Source: Halomonas urumqiensis
GTDB lineage: Bacteria; Pseudomonadota; Gammaproteobacteria; Pseudomonadales; Halomonadaceae
DNA: 64,000 bases
Direction of reading: 5' to 3'
Assembly (NCBI RefSeq): GCF_003028575.1
Contig: NZ_PYUD01000003.1
Location: 372,001-436,000, forward strand
Part shown: positions 1 through 8,848 of the stretch, in pieces
Numbering within the stretch: the first letter of the stretch is position 1
Layout: every line of letters begins with the position of its first letter
Made by a program: the position numbers and the translations under genes
The notes under the pieces: model-generated
The model's input: only the letters and a program-made list of their open reading frames with translations
The model's database searches: none
Told to the model about the DNA's origin: nothing

Positions 1-1
1 G

Positions 2-1480
2 GTGATCACCATCCACAAGTCCAAGGGGCTGGAGTACCCGCTGGTGTTCCTGCCGTTCATCTGCGGCCACCGCGCCACCAAGGCCGAGGATACGCCGCTG
101 CGCTGGCACGATGCCGAAGGCCGGCTGCATCTCAGCCTCGAGGCCGACGACGCCATACTGGCCCAGGCCGACCGCGAACGCCTCGGCGAAGACCTGCGCA
201 AGCTCTACGTGGCGCTGACCCGCGCCCGGCACGCCACCTGGCTTGGCATGGCGCCGCTCAAGGGCGGCGAAGGCAGCGCCATCGGCCAGCTGCTCGCCAA
301 TGGCGCCAGCCTCTCGCCCGCCGAGTTCAGCGAGGCCCTGGCAATGCTCAAGGGCAACGAACCCGCCATCGCCATCCAGCCCGCGCCGCCGCCCAGCGCC
401 ACGCTGTTCCGCCCCCGCGAGCCCCAGGCCAATCTCGGCGAAGCGCTGATACCGCGCCGCCCGGCCCGCGAGCAATGGTGGATCGCCAGCTACTCGGCAC
501 TGCGCACCAGCGGCGCGATCCTCGAGCCCCAGCCCGCGGCTCAACAGCCACTGGCCAGCGCCCCAGTAAGCGCTGACACACCCCGCAGCACTGACACACC
601 GCACAGTGCCGCCCAGCCGGAGCCCACCACCCCGCTGGAGGCCACCGCCTTCGAAGTGATGGACGAGCCCCGCGACACCGCCGACGCCCCTCACACCCAC
701 AATCTGCACAGGTTTCCGCGTGGGCCGGGGCCCGGCACCTTCCTCCACGGCCTGCTGGAATGGGCCGGCCAGCACGGCTTCGCCCACGCCACCCACGACA
801 CCGCCCTGCGCGAAGACATGCTGGCCCGGCGCACCCAACTGCGCGGCTGGACCCCGTGGCTCGTCACCCTGGATGGCTGGCTGGGGGAGTTGCTCACCAC
901 ACCCCTGCCGCTGCCCGACGCGCGCCAGTTGCGACTTTGCGAGCTCACCGCCTACCAGGTGGAGATGGAATTCTGGTTCGCCGCCAAGCGCGTTTCGACC
1001 CAGGCGCTGGACGCCCCCGTAAGCACTCACATACTGGCGGGCGCGCCTCGCCCGGCGCTGGACCCCGACACCCTCAACGGCATGCTCAAGGGCTTCATCG
1101 ACCTGGTGTTCGAGCATCAGGGCCGCTATTACGTGCTCGACTGGAAATCCAATCACCTGGGGCCGGACGACGACGCCTACACCCCGGCCGCCATGCGCGA
1201 CGCCATGGCCGAGAAGCGCTACGACCTGCAGGCCGCGCTCTACCTGCTGGCGCTGCACCGGCTGCTCCGGTCGCGGCTGCCGGATTACGACTACGACCGC
1301 CATATCGGCGGCTCGCTGACTGTCTTCCTGCGTGGCGTGGGGGCAAGCACCGCCGAGACGGGCCGGGGCGTGCATGCCGAACGCCCCCCGCGTGAACTGA
1401 TCGACACGCTGGATGCGCTGTTCCAGGGCCAGGAGCCGACAGTCACCACTCACTCCACGCCGGCAGGGGCTCCCGCATGA
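2..1480 (+). CDS. recB: RecB, exodeoxyribonuclease V beta subunit (C-terminal part)
   Basis: This is the 3' portion of recB; the helicase N-terminus lies left of the window. RecB is the 3'-5' helicase and nuclease subunit of RecBCD, which processes double-strand breaks and degrades linear foreign DNA. The visible part opens in a superfamily 1 helicase motif (TIHKSKGLEYP) and continues through the motif VI region (KLYVALTRAR). An Ala/Pro-rich linker follows, then the RecB nuclease domain with FIDLVFEHQGRYYVLDWKSN (catalytic D and K) and a QAALY motif. The frame is open at the left edge, so no start codon is assigned. Its stop overlaps the recD start as ATGA, which implies translational coupling. 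recC is expected upstream but is not seen. Confidence 0.95.
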   Translation: MITIHKSKGLEYPLVFLPFICGHRATKAEDTPLRWHDAEGRLHLSLEADDAILAQADRERLGEDLRKLYVALTRARHATWLGMAPLKGGEGSAIGQLLANGASLSPAEFSEALAMLKGNEPAIAIQPAPPPSATLFRPREPQANLGEALIPRRPAREQWWIASYSALRTSGAILEPQPAAQQPLASAPVSADTPRSTDTPHSAAQPEPTTPLEATAFEVMDEPRDTADAPHTHNLHRFPRGPGPGTFLHGLLEWAGQHGFAHATHDTALREDMLARRTQLRGWTPWLVTLDGWLGELLTTPLPLPDARQLRLCELTAYQVEMEFWFAAKRVSTQALDAPVSTHILAGAPRPALDPDTLNGMLKGFIDLVFEHQGRYYVLDWKSNHLGPDDDAYTPAAMRDAMAEKRYDLQAALYLLALHRLLRSRLPDYDYDRHIGGSLTVFLRGVGASTAETGRGVHAERPPRELIDTLDALFQGQEPTVTTHSTPAGAPA

Positions 1481-3720
1481 ACGACATGAACGACCTGTTC
1501 GACGACCTGCCCGAACCCCCTCAGCCAGGGGCGCGGGCCCACCCCGCCCTGGAGGACGCCCCCGCGCTGCTCGCCCTGCTCGAGCGCTGGGTGGCGCGCG
1601 GCTGGCTGCGCGCCCTGGACCGCGCCCTGGCGGTGTTCCTGCACCGCGAAGTGCCGGATGCCCCGCCCACACTGCTGCTCGCCGCCGCCCTGGCCAGCCA
1701 CCAGCTCGGGCGCGGCCATGTCTGCCTGGATCTGGCCGCCACTCTCAGCGCCCCGGACCTCGCCCTCTCGCTGCCCCCGGAAGGCGACGACCTCAGCGAC
1801 CCGCCACCGCTACCAAGCGAGGTACTCGCCGGCCTGACCCTCGCCGCCTGGCAGGAAGCGCTCACTCACCCCGGCCTAGTGGCCGACGGCGACGACCACG
1901 CCCCCGGCCACACCCCGCTGGTGCGCAGCGAACGCGAGGCAGGCACACGGCTCTACCTGCGCCGCTACTGGCAGTACGAACAGGACATCCGCCTGCATAT
2001 CGCCAAGCGCCTGGAGGCCGGTGCCTACCCGGGCAACACTGCCACCCTGGCCCACGCCCTGGACGCCCTGTTCACCCCCACGGCCACCATCGACTGGCAG
2101 AAGACCGCCTGCGCCCTGGCCGTGCGCTCGCCCTTCGCGGTGATCACCGGCGGCCCCGGCACCGGCAAGACCACCACCGTGGTCAAGCTGCTCGCCCTGC
2201 TGCAGGCCCTGCAACTCGGCCAGCCCGGCCAACACGCCCTGCGCATCCGCCTGGCCGCCCCCACCGGCAAGGCCGCCGCACGCCTCAACGAATCCATCGC
2301 CAAGCAGGTGAAGGGCCTCTCGCTGCTGGAACTGGCCAGCGCCGTAAGCCAACAGGGTGTGGATATCCCGACCCTGCGCGACAGCATTCCCACCGAGGTC
2401 ACCACCCTCCACCGCCTGCTTGGCTCGCGGCCCGACACCCGCCACTTCCGCCACCACGCCGGCAATCCGCTGGCGCTGGACGTGCTGGTGATCGACGAAG
2501 CCTCGATGGTGGATATCGAGATGATGGCCGCCGTGCTCACCGCTCTGCCGCCCCGGGCGCGCCTCGTGTTGCTGGGCGACAAGGACCAGCTCGCCTCTGT
2601 CGAAGCCGGCGCCGTGCTCGGCGACCTCTGCCAGCGCGCCGAAGGCGGCCACTATACCGCCGACACCGCCGCATGGCTGGAAGCCGCCACCGGCACACCG
2701 CTGCCCGAGCACACGCTGGATCGCCACCACGGCACCGACCACAACACGCTGGGCCAGCCGCTGGACCAGGCCATCGCCATGCTGCGGGTCAGCCACCGCT
2801 TCGATGCTCAAAGCGGCATCGGCCAGCTCGCCGAAGCGGTGAACCGCCCGCTATCCGCAGCGCACACCGCCAAGCAGAAACGCCGCGCCGTGCGCGAGGT
2901 ATTCGATCAGGGCTACGTGGACCTGGCCCGGCTGCGCCTGGCGGAACCCGATGACTCGGGGTTGGACAAGCTGGTCACCCACGGGCACCCCGCCGGTTTC
3001 GCCCATCACGGCGAAGGCCGCCACGACCGCCGTGGCGAGCCGGTGGCGCCGCCACGCGGCTACCGCCACTACCTGGAGGTGATCCGCACGCAACGCCCGG
3101 CCCACGACACCTTCGGCGAAGGCGACACACGCCAGCCCTTCGACGACTGGGCCCGCGCCGTGCTGGCCGCCCACGGCCAGTTCCAACTGCTCTGCGCGCT
3201 AAGAAAGGGCCCCTGGGGCATCGAAGGCCTGAACCCGCGTATCGGCCGCGCCCTGCGCCGCGCCGGGTGGCTCAATGCCAACGACCTGGAGCTGGACCAT
3301 GGCTGGTTCGAAGGCCGCCCGGTACTCGTCACCCGCAACGACTACGGCCTGGGGCTGATGAATGGCGATATCGGCATCACCCTCGCGCTGCCCGACGCCC
3401 GCGCACCGGGCAGAAAGCTGCTACGTGTCGCCTTCCCGGCCAGCGACGGCAGCGGCAGCATCAAGTGGGTACTGCCCAGCCGCCTGCAAGCGGTGGAAAC
3501 CGTCTTCGCCATGACGGTACACAAATCCCAGGGCTCGGAATTCACCCACACCGCCCTGCTGCTCCCCGACGCCCCAAACCCCATCCTCACCCGGGAACTG
3601 GTCTACACCGGCATCACCCGCGCCCGCGACTGGCTCACCGTGGTGGAAACCGGACGCGGGATGCTGGATGAAGCGGTGACAAGGGAGGTGATGAGGGTGA
3701 GTGGGTTGGGGAGGTTGTAG
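1477..3720 (+). CDS. recD: RecD, exodeoxyribonuclease V alpha subunit
   Basis: RecD is the 5'-3' SF1B helicase of RecBCD. The 747-residue product is longer than E. coli RecD (about 608). It shows the Walker A loop GGPGTGKTTTV near residue 224, Walker B VLVIDEASMVD, the LLGDKDQLASVEAG motif, VSHRF, and late helicase motifs TVHKSQGSEF and YTGITRARDW. The ATG is fixed by the ATGA overlap with recB. The extra length sits partly between VSHRF and the C-terminal helicase motifs, a His/Pro/Asp-rich stretch that looks like a lineage-specific insert. A hairpin begins immediately after the TAG stop. Confidence 0.96.
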   Translation: MNDMNDLFDDLPEPPQPGARAHPALEDAPALLALLERWVARGWLRALDRALAVFLHREVPDAPPTLLLAAALASHQLGRGHVCLDLAATLSAPDLALSLPPEGDDLSDPPPLPSEVLAGLTLAAWQEALTHPGLVADGDDHAPGHTPLVRSEREAGTRLYLRRYWQYEQDIRLHIAKRLEAGAYPGNTATLAHALDALFTPTATIDWQKTACALAVRSPFAVITGGPGTGKTTTVVKLLALLQALQLGQPGQHALRIRLAAPTGKAAARLNESIAKQVKGLSLLELASAVSQQGVDIPTLRDSIPTEVTTLHRLLGSRPDTRHFRHHAGNPLALDVLVIDEASMVDIEMMAAVLTALPPRARLVLLGDKDQLASVEAGAVLGDLCQRAEGGHYTADTAAWLEAATGTPLPEHTLDRHHGTDHNTLGQPLDQAIAMLRVSHRFDAQSGIGQLAEAVNRPLSAAHTAKQKRRAVREVFDQGYVDLARLRLAEPDDSGLDKLVTHGHPAGFAHHGEGRHDRRGEPVAPPRGYRHYLEVIRTQRPAHDTFGEGDTRQPFDDWARAVLAAHGQFQLLCALRKGPWGIEGLNPRIGRALRRAGWLNANDLELDHGWFEGRPVLVTRNDYGLGLMNGDIGITLALPDARAPGRKLLRVAFPASDGSGSIKWVLPSRLQAVETVFAMTVHKSQGSEFTHTALLLPDAPNPILTRELVYTGITRARDWLTVVETGRGMLDEAVTREVMRVSGLGRL

Positions 3721-3757
3721 GAAAGCCGCCATCGATAGTGGGGGCGAAGCGGCTTTC
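3721..3757 (+). terminator. Hairpin directly after recD
   Basis: A perfect 9-bp inverted repeat, GAAAGCCGC and GCGGCTTTC, starts at the base after the recD stop codon, with a 19-base loop. There is no clear T-run after it, so it may be a factor-dependent end or an mRNA-stabilising stem rather than a strong intrinsic terminator. Confidence 0.4.
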
Positions 3758-3771
3758 GGCCAGAAGCGGAC
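3754..3771. repeat. TTCGGCCAGAAGCGGA motif, copy 1
   Basis: This copy reads TTTCGGCCAGAAGCGGAC. The same short motif recurs at 4694-4711, 7573-7591 and, shortened, at 11211-11224, always between minus-strand accessory genes. It overlaps the 3' arm of the hairpin after recD. Confidence 0.55.
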
Positions 3772-3884
3772 GATCAGTGAAATATGATATAGCGTCCCGC
3801 TTGAGCTGCCGCAGGGCTTACAGCGAAAAGAAGGGGGTGCGTCTCCAGCTTATTGATTACAATTCAGAATAAATCCTAAAAATC

Positions 3885-4493
3885 TTACCTTTCGCCTTGG
3901 TAAGTAATTGGATCTACCCGGATCCCAACGTCCTTGCGTATTTCGTTGAGGAAATTGATAGCTAGGCCTCTGAAGCTCTCCCAATTTGTTTCTTTTCCAT
4001 CATAAATAACAGCCAATATGAGGTCTGTAAGGGCATCATGGGCGTCCATTACGGATTGTGGAGCATGCATGGCGAGATATGCGTATACCCTAAGCCGTTG
4101 CGACTCAAACTCTTGCAACTCCTCACTCGTTAGCGCCCCCCTCTTCCCGAGCATCATCATCTCGACCTTTGCCACCATAACAGCGATTAAATCAATCGCA
4201 GCACGGTAAATAGCGACTCGATCGGAGTGTTCTTTTACCTGAGCCTCACGTGCTATATCAATATGAGCCTTGATAGACGCGATCTGCTCTTCAGACGTGC
4301 GCTTCAATGAATCTTTGAGCTCTTCCAACTCAATCACATGCTGATGACGTTCAGATTCCATCAAACGCTCAGCCCAGAGTTTTCCAAGCCAGTTCGACAA
4401 AGCAAAAACTATCACTGCACCGCCACCAAGTGAGGCGATGATGCTAGCTCCGATTGACAATATGTCAAGGACTGTCATGTCAGTTATATCCAC
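3885..4493 (-). CDS. Unknown membrane-anchored coiled-coil protein
   Basis: I do not recognise this 202-residue protein. It has one hydrophobic segment near residues 12-34, then a charged helical stretch (about 40-95) likely to form a coiled coil, then a mostly helical domain of about 110 residues. This suggests an inner-membrane anchor with a cytoplasmic body. There is no catalytic motif. It is the last gene of a run of minus-strand accessory genes that ends against recD, and base composition is lower in GC than recBD. A role as a membrane-bound effector of a defence or stress module is possible but unsupported by any motif. Confidence 0.7.
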   Translation of the reverse strand: MDITDMTVLDILSIGASIIASLGGGAVIVFALSNWLGKLWAERLMESERHQHVIELEELKDSLKRTSEEQIASIKAHIDIAREAQVKEHSDRVAIYRAAIDLIAVMVAKVEMMMLGKRGALTSEELQEFESQRLRVYAYLAMHAPQSVMDAHDALTDLILAVIYDGKETNWESFRGLAINFLNEIRKDVGIRVDPITYQGER

Positions 4494-4792
4494 TAATAGA
4501 GAAATGCATGATTGGCAGAATGAACGTTATCACTGCCCTAGGGCAATAAGCATGACTGCCTGGGCATCGCTAGCACGCTAGCAGTTTATCTTTTCTTATA
4601 AAACATCCTTCTTCAACGATCCATCCCGAACGAAAAAACGGCCACACGCTGCGAATTTAAGGTCTCTCTACAACTCTATCAGCATAATTCCGAATTCGGC
4701 CAAAAGCAGACTATCAATAATTCCGGATAAAGATCAAGCGAAGCTAGGTGATTAAGTGCAATTAGGGTTGGCTTAATCAATTCTTCAGTATG
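4494..4792. other. Intergenic stretch with an attC-like fragment
   Basis: No gene is seen here. On the minus strand, positions about 4672 to 4625 read CCTTAAATTCGCAGCGTG and then a CCGTTTTTTCGTTCGGG stretch. This resembles the left half of the attC-like site after the lipase gene (AATCGCACGTGCAGC ... GGATTTTTCGTTGCGG), but no clean right half can be matched. A copy of the TTCGGCCAGAAGCGGA motif also lies inside. Confidence 0.3.
4694..4711. repeat. TTCGGCCAGAAGCGGA motif, copy 2 (degenerate)
   Basis: Reads ATTCGGCCAAAAGCAGAC, with two changes from the copy after recD. It sits between the two unrecognised membrane-protein genes. Confidence 0.45.
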
Positions 4793-6448
4793 CTATCCCC
4801 TATGGAAATTGTTAACGATCCATATGGAAACCGCAGTCATGCCTACCAAGAATGATGCTAGCGCGAATGCAGTAAGTCCAATGAACCAATCTGTCCAAGC
4901 GGAATACGTATCTTTTAGTAACGGCTGAATGACTAAGTCCGCCAACCCTGCGGCACCAACTATCCCAAATACAGCCATCAGCCATCGATCCATCCGAGAA
5001 CGTTGTTTATCGATACTATAGCGACGTTCATCCAAGTGCCATCTTGCTTGCTCTTTGCCTGATGCAATGAGCCTCGTTGTACCTGCAGCATCCATCAAGT
5101 ATTCGAGGGCATCTGTAATTTCTCCGGCTTGGCTTGATTGGTGGATTACAGACTCGGAAACTGCAAGGGTTTCGAAAGCATGGATAAGATGCTCATCAGA
5201 GGGAGGAGAGCTCGCGTTTTCACATGCTCTGGCAATACGCATATTGTGGTACTCAAAGTGTTCAGCCCTAGCTTGATTCTCCAGCAGATAAGCTGTTGTA
5301 CTTGTATCCTCCCATGCATTTTCAGGAGCATCACTTGGCCGCAACCACGTCCAAAGAAGCAGTGCTCTATTGCCATGTAGACAATAATCCTCAAAGGGAC
5401 GCAAGTCAGTTGGCAGTGGCGGGGGTTGGTAATTTCCAGGAGAGCGCATCAGGATTCGTGATAGCGACGGGCCATATTTTTCGAATAGCGCATCTTTACA
5501 CTGGGGCTGGCCTGCAAATCGCATTAGTGAAATCGACGGCCGGCCCTGCCACAACTGGATACCTATTCCCTTCTTGGGCTTCCTGCTACTCCTTGCAACT
5601 ACTTGTGATGCGGCAGCGCTTGCGTAGATGGATCGGCAAAGGTCAATGGTCGCTTCCCATTCAGCTTGGTCTTCGGAACCGGCGATTTTGTGAAGATTCC
5701 ATGTTTGACCGTTTAATTCGAAGCATCTTCCTTCTCTACTTAAGGATTCCTTGAGTACTGCTTTAGCTCTTTGACGCATTTCTTTAACAAGCTTGCGGGT
5801 CTTTCGATCGACAATACTTTGGCCACCAATTGAAATTGCATTCTCAAATCCGCTAAACAAAAGCTGCTCGCCATCTATTAACTGGAGCTCTGCTTGTACC
5901 CAAATGCAATCAAAGTAGCACTGAAATAAGTTCACGTATTCTTGGATGAAGTCGGCTTCAGCAAGGTTGTTCCATTCAGCATCGAATTTAAAGCAAATAG
6001 ACATAATTCCATCAGCATACAGCTTGAGCCATGGGTAAATCGGCAGGATCAAGTCGTCACGTTCAAGAATTAATGGCGATAAGGCAGCTCGCAGATATGG
6101 TGGCACTTGTCTAGCCTCTGGCGCTTCAATGCGCTGCTCATGGAAAGATAACTCCATACAGAAAGTTAGGTCATCAACAGCATGCTTTGGTAAGGCATCG
6201 CTAAATTTGACCGTCCAATGATTATCCCACTGGCGTCCCTGTGGTTGGATCCATTCGAGCTGGATATCGCCATGCTCATCAAGGTAGATAGCCTTAAGAT
6301 CAGAGAAGCAAACGGTATTGACTAAGCCAGACTTAAGAAGCTTCGTGGCTGTCTTTAGAAGGTCTACCTCAGTTACATCAAGGCCTGCCGTGTAGTTATA
6401 GAAGCAGTTTACCTGCTGTACATGCAGGTCACTTGAATGAGACATCAC
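4793..6448 (-). CDS. Unknown 551-residue protein with two C-terminal membrane helices
   Basis: No family is recognised. The first 470 residues look soluble and mixed alpha/beta. The last 60 residues hold two hydrophobic helices (starting RWLMAVFGIVGAAGLADL and DWFIGLTAFALASFLVGM) preceded by a basic, charged helix. That tail is reminiscent of CorA-like channel proteins, where a large cytoplasmic domain ends in two helices, but the GMN selectivity motif of CorA is absent. The GTG start has AAGGAG eight bases upstream; an ATG one codon later is an alternative. It lies in the accessory minus-strand block. A two-helix pore fed by a sensor domain would fit an abortive-infection effector; that is inference only. 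Confidence 0.7.
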   Translation of the reverse strand: MMSHSSDLHVQQVNCFYNYTAGLDVTEVDLLKTATKLLKSGLVNTVCFSDLKAIYLDEHGDIQLEWIQPQGRQWDNHWTVKFSDALPKHAVDDLTFCMELSFHEQRIEAPEARQVPPYLRAALSPLILERDDLILPIYPWLKLYADGIMSICFKFDAEWNNLAEADFIQEYVNLFQCYFDCIWVQAELQLIDGEQLLFSGFENAISIGGQSIVDRKTRKLVKEMRQRAKAVLKESLSREGRCFELNGQTWNLHKIAGSEDQAEWEATIDLCRSIYASAAASQVVARSSRKPKKGIGIQLWQGRPSISLMRFAGQPQCKDALFEKYGPSLSRILMRSPGNYQPPPLPTDLRPFEDYCLHGNRALLLWTWLRPSDAPENAWEDTSTTAYLLENQARAEHFEYHNMRIARACENASSPPSDEHLIHAFETLAVSESVIHQSSQAGEITDALEYLMDAAGTTRLIASGKEQARWHLDERRYSIDKQRSRMDRWLMAVFGIVGAAGLADLVIQPLLKDTYSAWTDWFIGLTAFALASFLVGMTAVSIWIVNNFHRG

Positions 6449-6483
6449 CGCAGGCTCTCCTTGATTTGAATTTCAAGCCAACA

Positions 6484-6551
6484 TGCTAACATCTTTGGCT
6501 CAAGTGCAGCGGCGCATAAGCGCCGACATCACTTGGAACCCTTTGCTAGAT
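6484..6551 (-). other. attC-like imperfect hairpin after the DUF2726 gene
   Basis: This is a 68-base dyad starting 17 bases downstream of the DUF2726 stop on the minus strand. The centre is CGGCGC-TTAT-GCGCCG, flanked by CAAGTG/CACTTG arms with unpaired bases between them (ATGT against CTG). The outer arms are ATCTAGCAAAGGGTTCC and GAGCCAAAGATGTTAGCA, which are partly complementary. Short central loop, bulged arms and outer boxes close to RYYYAAC/GTTRRRY are what integron attC sites look like, but both outer boxes deviate from consensus. Confidence 0.4.
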
Positions 6552-6567
6552 TCTTAATTTTTTAAAC

Positions 6568-7416
6568 TCATAAGCCACGCATCACTTCTAAGACCAATTG
6601 CTTAAATTTTTCCGTTGAAATTTCATTCGTGTCGTAGGCTCTTATTCGAATAAGTTTTACATTTGCCGCTCTGAATATTCCATCTTTCATGCGGTCGTTT
6701 TTTACTGCACACTCATTGTCATGGTGTTGGCTGTCCAACTCAATAAAGAATTTTGGCTCATACTCATTACCACTATCGAAGACAACGCTGTCAATGATAG
6801 CTTTAAAAAAATATTCACGTTCATCAGAACTCAGAGAATCCTTTATAGCCGAGTAAGCTATGATACAGCTTACGGCCACATTAGGGTATGGGTGGTATGT
6901 GGGGAAAGCCTCTCTCACAGCCTCGAAGAAAAATTGTTCTTGGCGAGATTTGAACAACCTAGTAGTTTTTGAATTCTCGCCAGTGGTAAGGGTGGCTTTG
7001 ATGGAAACGTTCTGACGACGTGCATGAGCCAGTACTTCAGGTGCTTTAGCTTTAATCTCTTCTAGTATTTGAACCGCAAGCGGACGATCTTGGTGCTGTG
7101 CTGCATAACTCAGCAGGTGGTCACTCTTGGTTTCTCTTAGAAGAGCAAGTTTTCTGTCAACAAAAGTTTCTACAAATGACTTCGAAAACGCATGCTGCTT
7201 CAACTCAATTACCAAGCTGGGATACTCATATACCTTTTTCCGTTCGCCTGGTGGCAGAGAGTCGGTTTCTACGAAGAACTCAGACTCAAACAACCTGATT
7301 GCTTGCGCGAACACAGGATCTGGACCAATAAGCTTTGAGTTGTTGTACATGGTTTTCGCTATAGATTCCCATTCCTTATTGGCCAGCATGTGGAAAAGCG
7401 ATTCAGAATCGAACAA
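6568..7416 (-). CDS. DUF2726 nuclease-fold protein
   Basis: The C-terminal half (about residues 155-282) matches the DUF2726 pattern. It has SRQEQFFFEAVREAFP, a YPNVAVS strand, KFFIELDSQHHDN, then a Lys-Asp helix (DRMKDGIFRAANV) and a final IRIRAYD strand. DUF2726 belongs to the endonuclease-like fold and usually keeps an E.D..H pattern (here IELDSQHH). The N-terminal 150 residues are helical and not recognised. The start is a TTG with AAGGA eight bases upstream; an internal ATG nine codons later is possible. An attC-like dyad follows the stop. No substrate can be inferred, although such domains are often attached to DNA-processing proteins. Confidence 0.8.
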   Translation of the reverse strand: MFDSESLFHMLANKEWESIAKTMYNNSKLIGPDPVFAQAIRLFESEFFVETDSLPPGERKKVYEYPSLVIELKQHAFSKSFVETFVDRKLALLRETKSDHLLSYAAQHQDRPLAVQILEEIKAKAPEVLAHARRQNVSIKATLTTGENSKTTRLFKSRQEQFFFEAVREAFPTYHPYPNVAVSCIIAYSAIKDSLSSDEREYFFKAIIDSVVFDSGNEYEPKFFIELDSQHHDNECAVKNDRMKDGIFRAANVKLIRIRAYDTNEISTEKFKQLVLEVMRGL

Positions 7417-7572
7417 AATAATGTCCTTCTATGTATCTAACGCAGAAATATTTTAACATTAAATTTAGCTCGGCTACATAACACCAATCACCGCGCATGC
7501 TGCCTTTGATGGCATGTCTGCTTTGGGTCGCCAGCTGCCTAATTCTGTCCATGAGCATAGTCTAACATTCTT

Positions 7573-7591
7573 AATTCGGCCAGAAGCGGAT
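7573..7591. repeat. TTCGGCCAGAAGCGGA motif, copy 3
   Basis: Reads AATTCGGCCAGAAGCGGAT. It lies between the attC-like site of the lipase gene and the start of the DUF2726 gene. Confidence 0.5.
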
Positions 7592-7605
7592 GTTGAGACC
7601 ATTCT

Positions 7606-7690
7606 GTTATAATCACCGCAGCACTCCCAGCTTTATAGTGAAGATAAATCCGCAACGAAAAATCCGTCGCTGCACGTGCGATTGTTAGGC
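7606..7690 (-). other. attC-like site after the lipase gene
   Basis: Twenty bases past the lipase stop, the minus strand reads GCCTAAC (an exact RYYYAAC box) followed by AATCGCACGTGCAGC. About 40 bases later the other strand reads AATCACCGCAGCAC, so the arms share AATC and GCAGC with bulges between. This is the layout of an integron attC site of about 85 bases. The right-hand box, expected to be GTTRRRY, reads ATAACAG, so the site would be decayed. A GTTAGAC box occurs further on at 7566-7560, outside the paired region. Confidence 0.45.
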
Positions 7691-7709
7691 GAAACCATTC
7701 TGTTACTCC

Positions 7710-8729
7710 TCATGGTCTGGCCTTACCTGTACCTTTAGCTATTAGTTCTGCGTAGCCTTCTATACTGTGTGATTTAATGCTTGTTAACAACTTTGGTATA
7801 TGATTCGCAATTCCAAATGCATCAGTGCGCTCAGTTGGTGCGACACCTCCTGATTCCGTTAATTCGTACTCTCTATTGCTATCAGAAAACCCCATTCTTC
7901 TAAGGGGAACAGTAGGTATCACATCAGCATGCCTGTAAATATGATAAGGCCCTGAAAAGCCGCATATTACGCCAAGCCCACAATAGCGCGGCATGCCAAA
8001 CGTATATGCACATACAGCATCGTTCGGCATTTCATCCGCCAGCAACATATGCCCATTCCTTGAGCTATGAATAGCATAGCCTATTGCAGCCATCGCCCCA
8101 CCAAGTGAGTGCCCTGTCCACACTATTTTCAAGTTACTAACCGAATTTGTTTTTTCCTTTATTTGTTCTGAAATTGACTCGAACTGTGGAACAATTGATT
8201 CAAAAAATCCTTTATGAAAGTATTGCCGCCCCAGATCGGTAGCTGTAAATTCAAATGGAAAAAATTCAAATCTCCCACCTCTCAAATAAAATTTCTCAGT
8301 ATCTATATTAGCTTTCCAATCCCAAAGTTTTCTAAACACCGTACCTCTTACCGCTAGAATCACTACATCATTGAATATCGTCCCAAAAACCAAGGAGTAC
8401 CTGCCTCTAACAACAAAAAATCTAGCGTCAAGTTTGACCCCATTTAAAGCATCAAGAATTGAGCTTGTCTTTCCTGACCTAACAAAACTACGATATAAAT
8501 CGCTTGCAACAAGATGTATTCGGCTCGCTTTTTTTAACTCGTACTCTTGTACGTCCTGATAGACTATAGATGATAATTCTGCACAGACTTGCGCCTTGTG
8601 CAAAGAAAATGATTTTTTGCTCCAATCTTGTTCGTACGCAAGATTGAGAATTTTTCCCATACGATTTCGAAGATTTTCATCCAATGTAAGATCTCCTCTG
8701 CCTATGGCCTCACAGGTATTAGTTGACAC
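7710..8729 (-). CDS. Class 3 lipase-family protein
   Basis: An alpha/beta-hydrolase of the lipase class 3 family (PF01764), 339 residues. The nucleophile elbow is WTGHSLGGAMAA near residue 207 (GxSxG, catalytic Ser). An oxyanion-side strand ILAVRGT lies upstream, and an Asp (HADVIP) and a late His (NHIPKL or SHSIEG) could complete the triad. No signal peptide is seen, so it probably acts in the cytoplasm, as phospholipase-like effectors of defence modules do; that role is inference. The start is a GTG preceded by an in-frame stop; the internal ATG at codon 24 is an alternative. AT-richer than the flanking core genes. Confidence 0.82.
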   Translation of the reverse strand: MSTNTCEAIGRGDLTLDENLRNRMGKILNLAYEQDWSKKSFSLHKAQVCAELSSIVYQDVQEYELKKASRIHLVASDLYRSFVRSGKTSSILDALNGVKLDARFFVVRGRYSLVFGTIFNDVVILAVRGTVFRKLWDWKANIDTEKFYLRGGRFEFFPFEFTATDLGRQYFHKGFFESIVPQFESISEQIKEKTNSVSNLKIVWTGHSLGGAMAAIGYAIHSSRNGHMLLADEMPNDAVCAYTFGMPRYCGLGVICGFSGPYHIYRHADVIPTVPLRRMGFSDSNREYELTESGGVAPTERTDAFGIANHIPKLLTSIKSHSIEGYAELIAKGTGKARP

Positions 8730-8848
8730 TCTCTATGAATGGATGAAAGTGCCCAAACGTTTGCCCAGTAAGTATACAAGCCTGTGATCTTCATCATCAT
8801 TAATTAGGGGATATATCCAAAACTTGCATGCCTGCTTACCATTGCCGG

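Noticed and set aside
1413..3186. Several long frames opposite or offset to recD, up to about 500 codons
   Set aside because: They are Arg/Pro/Ala-rich or low-complexity products of GC-rich third positions, and recD in the same place has all helicase motifs.
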